Assembly: GCA_002914845.1 (NCBI GenBank)
Contig: JXTC01000089.1
Coordinates: forward strand, 649,859-713,858
Direction of reading: 5' to 3'
Length of the DNA: 64,000 bases
Origin: Trema orientale
Lineage: Eukaryota > Streptophyta > Magnoliopsida > Rosales > Cannabaceae
The stretch's first letter is position 1. Every line of letters starts with the position of its first letter. A model generated the notes under the pieces. It was not told the origin of the DNA, searched no databases, and worked only from the letters and a program-made list of their open reading frames with translations. This document shows, in pieces, positions 12,201-23,933 of the stretch. The translations under genes were made by a program, and so were the position numbers.

Positions 12201-15200
12201 CTCACTTATTTGCAACAAATGAAGTCCACCATCAGTTGCTAGGATCTTGATTTTGTTTTCATTTCCAACAACAGCCAATATTGTGCCCTCTTTATTGAAG
12301 CAAATACGAGGAGTAACCTAATTATAATATTTAAGAAAAGGGAGTAAATTTACAACTTAAATTGCTCTTATTCTAGTTCTGTATAATTAATAAGACATAA
12401 GCTACCATTTGATGTATAAAAGAATGCTTAACCAAGCACTCGAACCACATTGATTTCGGTTTTTTCTTTCTTTGGTTTCTCCCATCCCCAGATTAAAATC
12501 ACTCACAATACTGCTATCTAAACATAAAAATGACCACACAAAGAACTCACCGGAAGGTCTCCCTCTGCATCAATAATTCCCAGAAGTTCACTGCTGTCCA
12601 TATCCCAAAATTTTATCACATGATCATCTCCAGCAGCTAAAAGCTGGTTCTTGATGGTAACAAATTGCACAACAGACGAGGGGCATTTGTGGAGTCCTTG
12701 GTAAGTTCTCTTTATACAACCTTCACTTTCATTCCATTCAATCAGGAATGACTCCCCATACTTATTGGTCCCGCATGAAAAAAGCCTAGATCAAAACAAT
12801 TCAACAATGATAAATCCCTTGTAATATTCAAAATGCACGCCAAATGAGAAAGCATAGCATGTATTTAATAATATAGAACCTTTGACCATCAGCACTATAA
12901 GCCATTTTTGTGGGCCCAAGACCAGGAGCGTCGTAATCTATTCTGGATCCCATGTTATCATACAACCATGCTTTAATCTTTCCATCCACTGATATTGAGA
13001 AGAGAAACTGCTGAGCAAGGAAACCAAAAATAGAATCACATACCATACAGGTTAAGAAAATACATCAGATGATTTGAGTTTTGAATATTGGCAGAGTCAG
13101 TTGAAAGTCGTGACTACTGAAGGAAAAAAAAAAAAAAAAAATCTTACATGAATTCTGTCCTTTGTATGGGAACATAAAGAATAAACAGGAGTATCGTGAC
13201 CTTCAAATGTAAACTGCTTGTTACCAGTGACCACATCCCACACCTCAACAAACATTGATGAACACAGGGTCAGTTTCACTACTACCAAATTTACAATCTC
13301 ACATAATAAACCTACCAACCAACCTTAATTGTCTTGTCATCACCACATGTTATAACCAAAATTTGACCTTCAGGAAAAGAGAATGCTAAATCATTTACAC
13401 CACCTACATGGGCATCTATCTGTATACGACAATCTCAGCATTAGATTCACAGTAAACCTAACATATACGTAAAAATCCTCGAATGTTTTTATTTATTTAT
13501 TTATTTTTGGTTAGAAAGGGGATGTGGAGGAATATCAGACCTCCAATAGTGGTTGAACATCATCGCCTTCAGAATGAGAATATAATTGAACAATATGTTT
13601 TGAATATGCAACCCCTGTTTAAATGAATACCATGATGGATGTTATTATCACCATTCAAAAGTATATAATATTTGTAACTACCAAACAGCTTAACCCTTTT
13701 GCCATCCATGCTTACCAAATAAAGAACCATCAGGACTCCACATGATATGATTTACAGAGATACATNTACGTCCCCAACAGAAGTTCCAACTGGAGAATCA
13801 TATTAGGACATATGAGTAACCACCATCTTTACAACAATCCTCTAACAGTAAACCAAGAAAAGGACATGATATTTGTACTGATCAAAGAAAAAACAATAAT
13901 GTATCAGTCCACCTAGAAGCAGTGTCTGCTTAATAGGATGAAAATCCATGCTGGTCGGACATGAGTCCTCATTTAGCGTTAGTGCTACAATTTTGGGCAC
14001 ATCTACGTGTTTGGCAGATTGACCAGGATCACTGATATTAGATGCTACCTACAGATACGTGAAAATCAAAGTGAAAAAAAAAAGATGAAGTGCTGTTACA
14101 TAATATTGTCATGCAGATTGATCAAGCTTACTTCGTCCAAGGCCCCAGAATCTTTGGATGAGATATCAGAATCTTCAAAAAGCTCTCTAGCTGTACCCAC
14201 AGTGTCCAATATGAGTTAAAAATGTCAACATCAACTAGAGACATATCGTAGAGACCACGTAAGAATTAAGAAAACCACCTGGGTTGGTCGGAGCTCCAAG
14301 ACAAAGTGATTCAAGACGGAGGGTAGATTGTGTTAAGGTAGACGGACTGGAGCTCCTACTTGAAGGAGTCAGAACTGACAATTGTGTAGTTTGAGAAGGC
14401 TGATCACAACAAAATTGAGCATTCTTAAAAGAATCCAAATATAATACAAAACAAAACCTAGAATGTTTTTGACCTTTTTCATTTAATTGCTCAAGAATCA
14501 ATGAATACTAAGGTAAACTTTAAAGTCATAAAGCAATATTTCCACAAAAGATCTTACAAGAGGATTGTTCTCAGTTGACTCAGCAGGTGAATCATTGTCG
14601 GGCTTACAAACATGATCAACAAAAAGGGTCTTAATATCAGGATTCAGACAGGGACGTTCACACAGTATATGCTGCCAATTCAAGCTGTCAGTATTTACCA
14701 TAGTCAGTGATCTTTAGAGTTACCACAAAACATAAGGAAGCTAAAAACCTAGAGTAAAAGAGAAATCAGGGCAAGCAGATATGAACATAAACATACATAT
14801 AACTGTCAAGTATAAAGGAAAATATAGAGAATTGAAGAAATTGTATCACCCTTGGTTAATGAGACGGCGTAGCCTATGGCTTCCAAAGCAGGGAAAGTTC
14901 AATTTTTCATGAAAAAGGGGATTTGCCTCAATTATTTTCTTGAGCTCTTGCATCACAATCTTCCTGGCAGACTTAGTATCTCCATACGATGAGAGAGAAT
15001 CATGTTCTCTGTAGTAGAAGTCAGAAGAATAAGCTACATTCACCCCATTAAAAAATCACGAAGTTCGTGAAAAAGTGAAGAAGTGGTACCTTATGTCATT
15101 ATACGTCAAAAGTTGAGTCATTTCTTTGAACAGATCTTCATTACCACACTCAAAAACTTTCAGATCCTTCATGAGAATATCTAGAGCCTTGGCACGATCC

Positions 15201-15651
15201 TCACTGTCAATAGAACATCAATTTAATGTACATAAGAGTATAGGATCATTATTTTATTTTTTCTCTTTTTCTCCAATATATGAAAGGGATTACCTGTCCA
15301 GTGCCTCAAAAAAACTCTGCTTCCTGATTTCAAAGTATATCTTGGTCGAGTACCGATTGTCATCAAGATTTGTGAAACCAGAAAGATACCACTCAGCCTC
15401 AGACCAGTTCCCACTAAGAACCATCTCCTCAAAGTATCTCATGTCAAAGTAAAATCCACTTTCTCGCTCAAGCCTATACATCAATTTGACATAGTGACAC
15501 AATTGATAAGTAAATTATCAGTATGTTCTTTTAATTCTACGAGTGCGGAATGTACGAGATAAGAAACCTACTTCCGAGCAGTTTCTTTGAAACCTTCCCC
15601 ATCACAGAACTGCAGAATTAAAAACACAAGCTCCTTGTTGAGCGTAGACAT
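9241..15651 (-). CDS. TOPLESS-related transcriptional corepressor (TPR-A), interrupted by an N
   Basis: TOPLESS/TPR proteins are nuclear Groucho-type corepressors that bind EAR motifs (LxLxL) of Aux/IAA, NINJA and other repressors. Exons in transcript order: 15651-15572, 15473-15294, 15203-15090, 15008-14850, 14684-14558, 14399-14279, 14190-14132, 14048-13913, 13789-13716 (broken at 13766), 13614-13541, 13419-13324, 13243-13148, 13007-12880, 12785-12551, 12317-12153, 12038-11976, 11817-11671, 11251-11141, 11056-10874, 10554-10426, 10336-10241, 10057-9869, 9765-9599, 9415-9241. LisH, CTLH (DDNRYSTKIYFEIRKQ), INQGLNWQH and both WD40 blocks are readable. Groove positions equivalent to TPL Lys71, Phe74, Phe104, Leu111, Leu130 and Asn176 are kept. 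About 1,030 residues are visible, against 1131 in Arabidopsis TPL. Oddities: LisH reads LILQFCDGEGFKE, there is an extra 63-nt exon (12038-11976), and the C-terminus differs. The N hides coding sequence. Confidence 0.9.
13766..13766. other. Single N: collapsed assembly gap inside TPR-A
   Basis: On the - strand the exon entering this point reads VGTSVGDV, matching GTNEGEI of TPR-B. The sequence after the N continues in another frame as ISVNHIMWSPDGSLFG, which belongs to the following exon. TPR-B has about 40 residues plus an intron between these points. The N therefore stands for missing sequence rather than one unknown base. Confidence 0.85.
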
Positions 15652-16620
15652 TCCCGCAACGCCACTATGTCGTGTATAAACCTCCAAGTGCCATTAAAAG
15701 AATCCAATCAGATGCATTTAACATAGAAACTTAAGGAATCTATAGAAGCACGAGAACTAAATAATAGATTCTGATATTTTAATGTGACTTTTGTCGCCAG
15801 GTGCTTAACTAATGAAAATGAAACTAATTTCATTCAACCTTCGTTTAAAGCCAAACCCATTTTTCCAGACAGTTCCAATAAAACCATAAATGATTGTCAA
15901 AGAAAAAAAATGAATAGATGATTATAGTATTCATAAATTCATTCCCCTTGTATTGGGGTTATATGATCTGGGTTAAAATCAATTTAGAGAAACAAGGAAG
16001 AAAAAAAAATAAAGAAAAAAAAAATGCTTGGAATTCGTTTATTACTTTTCTCGGAAACCAAACAAACTTAAGAATTCAGATGATCGATCATCTTCACTGA
16101 CATATATACCCAGAACCCATTTCCATCAAAAGTGTTCAAAGACATTAAAATACTAGTGATGAAAATAAATAGAAAGTCGATGATCGAACCCCTCCCCCCA
16201 AAAAAAAATAAAAAATCAAGACTTTGCAAAAATCAGGATTTAGATAAACAACGATCAATTATTCTTTACGCGATAAGATATAATCAACGAAATAATCCCC
16301 AAAAAAAAAATCCTAAAATTAAATTAAAACGATGCAAAAAATTGGTAAAGCAAAGGTTCCAACCAGAAACTTAAGAACAATAAAAAATAAATAAATAACG
16401 AAAAAGAGTAAAGTTTTGGTTAAAGCAAATAAGGGTAAAGAAAGAAGAGAGGAAAAAGTCTGTACCTGAAAGCTCTTTCTTCCTTTTTTTTTTTTTTTTT
16501 TGAGCATGAAAGCTCTTTCTTCCTGTTTTGAGTTTCTCTCTCTAAATTTTTGAGCTAGTTTTTTTTTTTTTTTCCCTCTCTCACTCTGTACGGTTATGTG
16601 ACCTGTGAGAGACCAGTTGG
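15652..16620 (-). promoter_or_regulatory. Leader and probable promoter region of TPR-A
   Basis: This is the upstream side of TPR-A. It contains pyrimidine-rich tracts (read on the + strand) near 16480-16580, as is common in plant leaders, and the duplicated 18-bp word described separately at 16467-16524. Leader intron boundaries cannot be set from sequence alone. Confidence 0.4.
16467..16524 (-). mobile_element. Poly(A)-only insertion with 18-bp target duplication
   Basis: TGAAAGCTCTTTCTTCCT occurs at 16467-16484 and again at 16507-16524. The 22-bp insert is T17 followed by GAGCA; on the - strand this is TGCTC plus a poly(A) tail. The structure is that expected from target-primed reverse transcription with extreme 5' truncation. 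Confidence 0.65.
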
Positions 16621-17009
16621 GGAGACCGAGAAAGACGATATCTGGCGATATACTCGAGTTGATAAGTAGTCTAACTTATTTTTTTAGTATAGAAACTCAT
16701 TAGATATTCATGTTTCCCATGATAATTACGTTAACTAACGAGATAAGTTACACGTCTTATAAGTCAGTGAGATTGAGGACCATTTTTCAAAATTTTGGGT
16801 CCCACAGAGACAGAGGCGGCCAGTAGCTCTACACTCGTGGTTGTCATTTTCATCACAGGTCCCACCAGGTGGATTTTTCATTTTATTCTTTTTTTTTTCC
16901 GAATGGATTCATTTGATTTGATTTTATTTTATTTTTGTAGATAATACTTGATTAATATGTAACACATTATAATTAATACTATAAGTATAATTGTTTTTCT
17001 TGGAATAAA

Positions 17010-17050
17010 ATCCACTTAGCATTTCAAAAAAAAAAAAAAAATCCACTTAG
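17010..17050 (+). mobile_element. Poly(A)-stub insertion with 10-bp target duplication
   Basis: ATCCACTTAG at 17010-17019 is repeated at 17041-17050. The insert between them is CATTTC followed by about 15 A. Confidence 0.6.
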
Positions 17051-17060
17051 GAAGCAAATT

Positions 17061-17115
17061 AAACATGAGAAGAGAAACCCATTCAAAAAAAAAAAAAAAA
17101 CATGAGAATAGAAAC
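17061..17115 (+). mobile_element. Poly(A)-stub insertion with 18-bp target duplication
   Basis: AAACATGAGAAGAGAAAC at 17061-17078 is repeated with one mismatch at 17098-17115. The insert is CCATTC followed by about 13 A. It sits only 11 bp from the previous insertion of the same kind. Confidence 0.65.
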
Positions 17116-17129
17116 AATAAAAATAAGAA

Positions 17130-17503
17130 CAATACTATGGGACACCAACCACATTGCGTGAGCTGTAATTAAGTGATTATGATTAATATATCGAGTCCTA
17201 CATGTTACACCTAAAATGTAGTTATAATTAGCCACTAATAAATTGACACATAATGTGGTATTAATAACCATATGATGCCTTTAGTCTTATTTTAAAATAA
17301 AATAATACTACACGATTGTTTTAAGATTAGTGCCTAGACACCATATAGTGCCCAACATCACTTGACTTGACATGTTAGTATGTTACTAATTGATTATTAT
17401 TACAATAAAATTTGTCTACAACCTAATATATTAATTATAATCACTTACTAATAAATTGACATGTCAAATAGTGTTAAGCACCTATGATACACCATAGTAT
17501 TAC
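17130..17503. mobile_element. Possible MITE with inverted ends
   Basis: ACAATACTATGGG at the left faces CCATAGTATTAC at the right. Both halves share further partial complementarity (ATAAATTGACAC on the left, ATAAATTGACATG on the right, and cacc/ggtg words). It is non-coding. The target duplication is uncertain. Confidence 0.35.
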
Positions 17504-19597
17504 TCAAATGATAATGGACTTAATATTGGGTGCTATATTGCCATCCCTCCATCTACTTTCCCCATACTATTTCTAAAACTACACGCTAAACTATAATTAA
17601 AATCTTAACTAATGCTTAATGCACCCATAATTATTCCTATACTATCCTTTGGCATAATTTTTTCTTTTCTCTTCCCACGTCCGGTACCCCTCTATCTCTC
17701 TTCATCTTTTCTGCTATACCTTTCCCTTAATTGGGACATTCTTATCATTCTTATATTCATTCGAGACGGTCTAATGATGTTTCACGTTTATTAGTATGTT
17801 TATATTCTTTTGCCGAAAAGAATTTATATTTATCTAGTACAAGTAACAAAGAGAAATTCCCCACTAAGATCCAAGATCACAGGCCCCATATTCGTATAAC
17901 CCTTCAATAGCTCTTTGCTATTTACCTTTTTAATCTTTTTCAATTTTTCCTTTCTTCCAAAGGGTGCAGATCTCAAAAGGGTTTGCTCAAAATGCTCAAA
18001 AGAGTTTGTTGGGTTCCAATTTAGAAGACAAGAACAACGGACTAGACAAACATCAAATATGGTTTGAATAGCTCTATTTCATCTTAAAAATCTATGAATC
18101 TATTGGCCAAACACAATAATTAAGGGTTTAAGAATCTATGATTTTTTTATCCAAAAAAAAAAAAAAGAAGTTAGACAACGATTTGTTTTTAATGAAGGGT
18201 GTGAACAGTTCTTTTCGGAAAAAAAAATTTATCTGGAGAGATTACATAAAAAGATTCTTAATGTATATATATATATACACACACTGAAAGATAATTTAAT
18301 TTAGAGTTCTTTTTGGTAATTAAAAAGTTATTAAAAATAGGAATGGGGAGAAGGGCCGGAGCCAGGGGCAAGTGGAGGCCATTGGCCCCCTAAAATTTTT
18401 TTAATTTATTTTTTAGTACTATTTAAAATTTTATTTTCTATTTTGGTCCCTATTGAGATTTTTATTTCTAATTTTATCCTTACTTTTGATATGTGAGATA
18501 TTATTAAATAGTTTAGTACAATATAAAATTTTATTTTACTTTAGTTATATTGAGATTTTTATTTCTAGTTTTATTCCTATATAAGATGTGAATTATCACT
18601 TTTTTTTCCTTCAAACTTAAGACTCATTTAATTTTTAACTTTTATTTTTTATTCAATTTTCTAAACTAAAATAGAGATGGGGAAATTGGAATTGGAAAAA
18701 ATTTTCATTATTTCGAATGAGTCTAACTCTATAGGCTAGTAAAGACATATATATATATCCATATACATATATATATATATATATATAACTACAAAGTGTA
18801 TTGTATCCTTTATACTTATCTTTACTAAGTAAAATTTGATTAGTTTGTAGTTTGTATATTTATATAGATTTCATAGATCAAAAAATTTCATTTTTGATAA
18901 TGTGACACTCACAACGAGATTATTATATAGCTTTTAAAATACGAAAATTCATCAAGCATATTCTATTATCATTTGGAGACACTATTAAATATTCAAATAC
19001 TTTTTTGGTATTATTATTGTATTAAAAAAATTTATTTTCGCTCCCGCTGAAAAAATATTCTGGCTCCACCACTGGTGGGGAGAGCAGATAGAGGAGTAGC
19101 AATAAACTCGCCCTTTAATATTCATTTTTTTGAAATTTGAAGTGATATCTTTTTGAATACTAGATTGTTAAACCTTCATGTTTTGTGGTGGTTTTTCTTT
19201 TAAGAGAAATTCACTAATATTATTTAATGTCTATTTGTCAAGCAATAAGATATGTGAATACAAACAATAAACTTCTAATAAAGATATTAAATAAACAATC
19301 TATCACGATAATAGGATATAAGAATGAGTCTCTTTCATTTTATTGGGAAAATTAACTAATATAAAATATATTTTTTGGATAAAAATATAAAATGTAATTT
19401 AAAAAAGTCATATACATAATATTCGGATAGCACGAAAATTTGTTAGAACTAATGGTACCATAATCCATTTATCTTATAAATTTGATCATGATCTTTCTTA
19501 CGTGTTCTAATGTTTGTGGAACATTTTAACAATTTCTTCTCCACATATAATGATTTTCAAAACAATTTTTCCCCTTAGAAAGATAAAAGGTATGAAA
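17504..19597. other. AT-rich spacer with a possible short-TIR element
   Basis: No gene was seen. Within it, GGCCGGAGCCAGGGG near 18355 and GGCTCCACCACTGG near 19062 form short inverted ends (GGAGCCAG) around ~720 bp of AT-rich DNA, a pattern common to plant non-autonomous elements. The evidence is weak because the inverted part is only about 8 bp. Confidence 0.35.
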
Positions 19598-20551
19598 TAG
19601 GGGTGTTTAAAATAATCGCCAAACCGTGAAAAACTAAGATATCTAGACCAATATGTGCGGTTATTGCACATTTGCAGCCAGTAACAGATTAGAAAAATAG
19701 CAAACTAAATGGTTCGGTTTGGTTTGTGGATTTAAAAAAATATGTTCAGTTTCAAATCAGACCGCCCATATAAATTGGTTTTATAAATAGTTTTATATAT
19801 AAGGCACCAATCCCGTAGGTATTTTTTTTTTTTTTACCTATACATAGCTATCTTTTTGGCCAATGAAATGTTTTTTGCATATTTTTTTATATTAAAATAT
19901 AAGAGAGAGAAATAATATTAATGATACACGTCTTCTCATGCACCTTATTATAGCTAATGATGATCCAACGGCTAAAAAAAAATACCTACTGAATTATCAA
20001 CCTTATATATATATATTATAATTTATACTTATTTTGTAGTTTTTATTACAGTATGTACTTATGATGTGTATTTTTTTTTATATGTGTAATCTAAGTTTGT
20101 TTTCGCAGTTTCTTAAGTTGAAGTTTGAAGTTTTATTATTATTATGATATGTATTACTGTTATTAAACTATCTTACCTAAGACTTATGCTTGTGTTGTAA
20201 TTTGTTTAAGATAGACTTTAAGATTTCTCTTACATTTCGAATTGGATTTAACTTAAGTTTGATACTTTTGATTTGGTTATAAGCTTTAAGCATGTTATTT
20301 TTGGTTTAAAGATTTAGACCATGTTAAGATTATTCTTTATGTATCATTATTTTGGAATATATTTGGTTTGATATTTGTATTATTCAAGCCTCAGAAACCG
20401 CCTAAATCATACCACAAACATATAGGTCCAATCTGGCCGGTTTGAATCCATAAATACAGACTACATGGTTTGGCAGATTGATCAAATTGCACCTGGAAAT
20501 TAGTTTACGGATTAATGTTTTAGATTGGCCAAACCACCAATGAACACCCTT
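19598..20551. mobile_element. Non-autonomous hAT-like element (~954 bp)
   Basis: The left end TAGGGGTGTTTA faces a right end TGAACACCCTT; the inverted ends match apart from a few positions. The flanks are GTATGAAA on the left and GTATGAAC on the right, an 8-bp target duplication with one difference, as expected for hAT. Sub-terminal regions are rich in CGGTTTGG-type words and their complements, typical of this group. No transposase is present. A smaller MITE is nested at about 19803-19995. Confidence 0.65.
19803..19995. mobile_element. MITE nested in the hAT-like element
   Basis: GTAGGTATTTTTTTTT at the left faces AAAAAAAAATACCTAC at the right. Its outer words (GGCACCAAT on the left, ATGATCCAACGGCTAAAAA on the right) recur at 34597-34825, so the two are copies of one family. 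Confidence 0.55.
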
Positions 20552-21390
20552 GTATGAACTTTTGTAAGACTAGAAGATTCCCATAAAAACTAATAAGAAA
20601 AATAAATTGAATTACTTTTCTATTTATAATTGAAGGAAAAATATCTTCCAGCAAATACATAAATATATTTTCTCAATTAACATCAAGAGAAGATAATATA
20701 GATAAGACTAATTTGGGCCAAAATGACTTTTTTGTGTATTTTTTAAAAGTGACATTTTAAAAGTGTCAAAGATTTCTTGACTTATGGTCAAGAGTTTTTT
20801 GACCATAAAAATCCTGAACATTCGTTTTTTCATGGTCAAGAAGTTATTGGTACTCTTAAAATTGTTATTTTTTAAAAAAATACCTAAAAAAATCATTTTG
20901 GCCCAATTTAGTCCTATCCATGTGCTTTTGTGAAAGAGATTAGGACACTTTTACCTATTTTTTCAAAAAATAACGACGAAAATGCAACCAAAGGGTAATG
21001 AATTCTATGATCTAAAGATGGCATTCTGTCTAAGTAATGGGTTCTAAAGGATGCAGTAGCAAACTTGTAAATATGGGAATCTTTTCAAAGTTCAAGTTTA
21101 AGTTAAACAAAGGTACAATAAATAGCTGGAAGCTTGTTGCCATAATGGTTAGGATAAGTAAATACTATCTACTCTTCCCAAGTTCATCTCATAGCAAATC
21201 CACTCCTCCTTCCCCTCCTCCCCTTCCTTTCTTTTCTCCCCCTTTTTTTCATTATTCATTTTTTCACTTTTCTTAAAAACCTTTTTCATTGTTTGTTTTT
21301 TTTTCTTTTTATTTTTTTTTCGTTTTTTTCCCTTTTTAAAAAAAAATTATTTTATTTCCTGCCAAAAACTACTTTGGTTTTTGGTTCAAC
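20552..21390. other. Spacer containing a 218-bp hairpin
   Basis: Apart from the inverted repeat at 20701-20918 there are only pyrimidine-rich and A/T-rich tracts (around 21190-21350) and no supportable gene. Confidence 0.5.
20701..20918. mobile_element. Hairpin MITE-like inverted repeat
   Basis: GATAAGACTAATTTGGGCC at the left pairs with the complement of GGCCCAATTTAGTCCTATC at the right. Pairing continues inward for about 45 bp through CAAAATGA and T-rich words, and again around GGTCAAGA. No coding potential. A clear target duplication was not found. Confidence 0.55.
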
Positions 21391-22260
21391 TTTCAAGGAA
21401 CAGAATTGGTTTCTAGTCTCAAGTATCTAATTTGGTTGCTAGTTACTTTTAGAAACCAATTTAGTTTCTAGTTTCTAGTAACCAAATAACTTGTTGGTTT
21501 CTAGTTTCTAGTATCCAATAGTAACTGATTTGATTACTAATTACTGCTAGAAACCTATTTACTTTTTATTACAAAATAGACTCTGGTTTCTAGTAGAAAC
21601 TAGTTTACTTTTTATTACAAATTGGTCTTCAAGTGGAGTGGTTTCTAGTATTAACTAGTATCCAATTTAGTTAATTAATATTTACAACTGGTTACTATGG
21701 AAGTAGAAATATCAAATTAGTATTATATAGTTTTGAGTAAAAACTAAGGGCCTGATTGGTTTAGTATTTGGATTTGATTTTATGAATCCAAAAAATTAAA
21801 AAATGATGGACCCACAAAAAATCTTGATTGGTTGTCTATTTTTGAAAACTCAATCCAAATCCAAACTTGATTTTAGCCTAAAAAATTGAAAACGATAATT
21901 TATCGTTTTCCACCAAATTTTCTGAAGTCGAAAAAATACGACTCGGCCACTCCTTTTTTTTACGTTCCATATTCTTCTCGTACATTCTTCTCATTCGTCT
22001 TTCTCCTTACTCCATAGTCCATCCTTCAATCAGTTGCCGACCTTCCATTTGTCTCCTCGACAGTTGCGTCGCTGTCGTTCTTTCATCGATCAATCTCTCT
22101 CAAGGTTTTTATCATATTAGATTAAACAATAGAAAGAGAATAGTTTTAATTTATTATTTTTTTCGCATATATTTTTTGATGTACTGAGTTTGGATTCTGA
22201 TTTAGGGATGTAATCATGATTTTATTATGAAATTAGAGCTACTTAGTCTATGATTTTATC

Positions 22261-22363
22261 ATTGTTTTATTATGATTTAGGCCATAATGTTATGAAGCTT
22301 CACTAAAAAAAAAAAAAAACATTGTTTTATTATGATTTAGGCCATGACGTTGTGAAGCTTCAA
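22261..22363. repeat. 60-bp tandem duplication in the Harbinger 5' region
   Basis: A ~43-bp word beginning ATTGTTTTATTATGATTTAG at 22261 recurs at 22321 with about three differences, separated by CT plus a 15-A run. Confidence 0.75.
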
Positions 22364-22675
22364 AAAAAAGAAAAAAATGATGTTGTAAAATCAGTGTATG
22401 AAGTATACGATTTGGAGACTTAGTTGAATGAGGGATATATATTATATGTATGTATGATATATATATACATATATATACAATTGTCCTTATTATCAATAAC
22501 GTCATATTGGTTTGTTCACTTTGTTATAATTAGATTAATAAAGTGTTATTTGTTTATATATTGTTTGAATTATTTGTACCATACATATTTAATAAACTTA
22601 GAATATTAGTGCATAGTTTCACGACACTTATCATTTCTTGTGTGAAATTTTTATATTAACTGATATAATACTTAG

Positions 22676-23714
22676 ATGGATACGAAGAATACTGACTCTG
22701 AGGATCATGCTTTATGGCCTGAACCGATTGAGTCCTTTTTTATTGGTCTCTTGCATGAAGAGGCAAAAAAAGGGTTGCAAACTACAACTCTTGACAGAAA
22801 AGGATGGCAAAAGATCAAAAAAGATATATTTGACAAATTTGGGAAGAGATATAAAGTGGATAAGCTGAAATCCAAATTCAATCGACTAAGAAAATTACAC
22901 CGAGATTTCTCTCACCTTCTTGAGCAAACTGGTATGGGATGGGACCCTGAGACCAATACCGTTACTGCTAGTGAGGAAGTATGGGATTCTTATCTCAAGG
23001 TAATATACTTCTATTAGGTTAGTTTGTTGTTTCTTATGCTTTATCATGTTAATGTATTAATACTATATGTATTTTAATTTTGTAGAAATATCCAACTGCA
23101 AAGAAGTATCACAAGAAAGGATTACCACATTATAATATACTTGGAATAATATTCAATAATACTACTGCTACTGGTGGGATAAGTTATGCCTCCACTCAAC
23201 TTCCTCCTAGTGCAAATGATGAACGACAACAAGAGCGTCATTTTGTTGGCACTGGAACGCATGTTGACATTGGTACTGAATTTGACAGAGAATATGAGGA
23301 TGAAAGGGTAGAAGAAATTACTGGAGTGCGTCGTCGAGCAGTGACTGCTCGACTTGATGCACCAAGACCAAAGGAGAAAAAAAAAACAAAGGAGCTCAAT
23401 CATCCTTTGAAAATGTTTTGGAGGAATTTGCAAAAAGTCTTAGTGCTAAGACTGAAGCGTCACTTGCTCGTACTGAGACCATGCGTAAGTTCATGGATTT
23501 AAAAGAAAAAAAAAATAATAAGGGCAACAGTAATGATTCTGATACATTCAGCGTTGAAGAGTTCCAAAATATTCTAGACTCCATGCCAGAGCTTGATAAC
23601 AAAAAATATTGTAAAGCATTGGAAAAGTTTGTTGTGGCACCAGAATGGCGGAAAATATTTATAAGAATGAACGACGATCGTCGTCGTTCATGGCTAGATT
23701 TATTGCAAGAGTGA
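22676..23714 (+). pseudogene. Harbinger Myb/SANT-like protein, frameshifted
   Basis: Exon 1 (22676-22999) encodes 108 residues beginning MDTKNTDSEDHALWPEP, with the helix-rich Myb/SANT-like block (GWQKIKKDIFDKFG...LKSKFNRLRKLHRDF) typical of the transposon-encoded DNA-binding protein and of domesticated L10-interacting-type homologs. Exon 2 begins after the AG at 23084-23085 and runs in frame to a run of ten A (23377-23386). The downstream conserved part (QSSFENVLEEFAKSLS through WLDLLQE, stop at 23712-23714) is in another frame. One base in the A-run accounts for it, so this could be true decay or a homopolymer assembly error. Confidence 0.8.
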
Positions 23715-23933
23715 CTTGATGTGGCTCATAATCTCTTATGTTAAGAATTTATTTCGTGTTGCTCTTTTTACTTTGATTCCATGACATGACTTTGTTTATT
23801 GTTATTTTTTATTTTATTTTTTGTGATAGTGTCTTTATGTTTGCTTTCATGTGGTTTCCATTTCTTTGTGACATTTATTATTATGCAATAAAGTTCCATT
23901 TTAAAATTTTTCTTGTATTAATAGGTACGTAGG

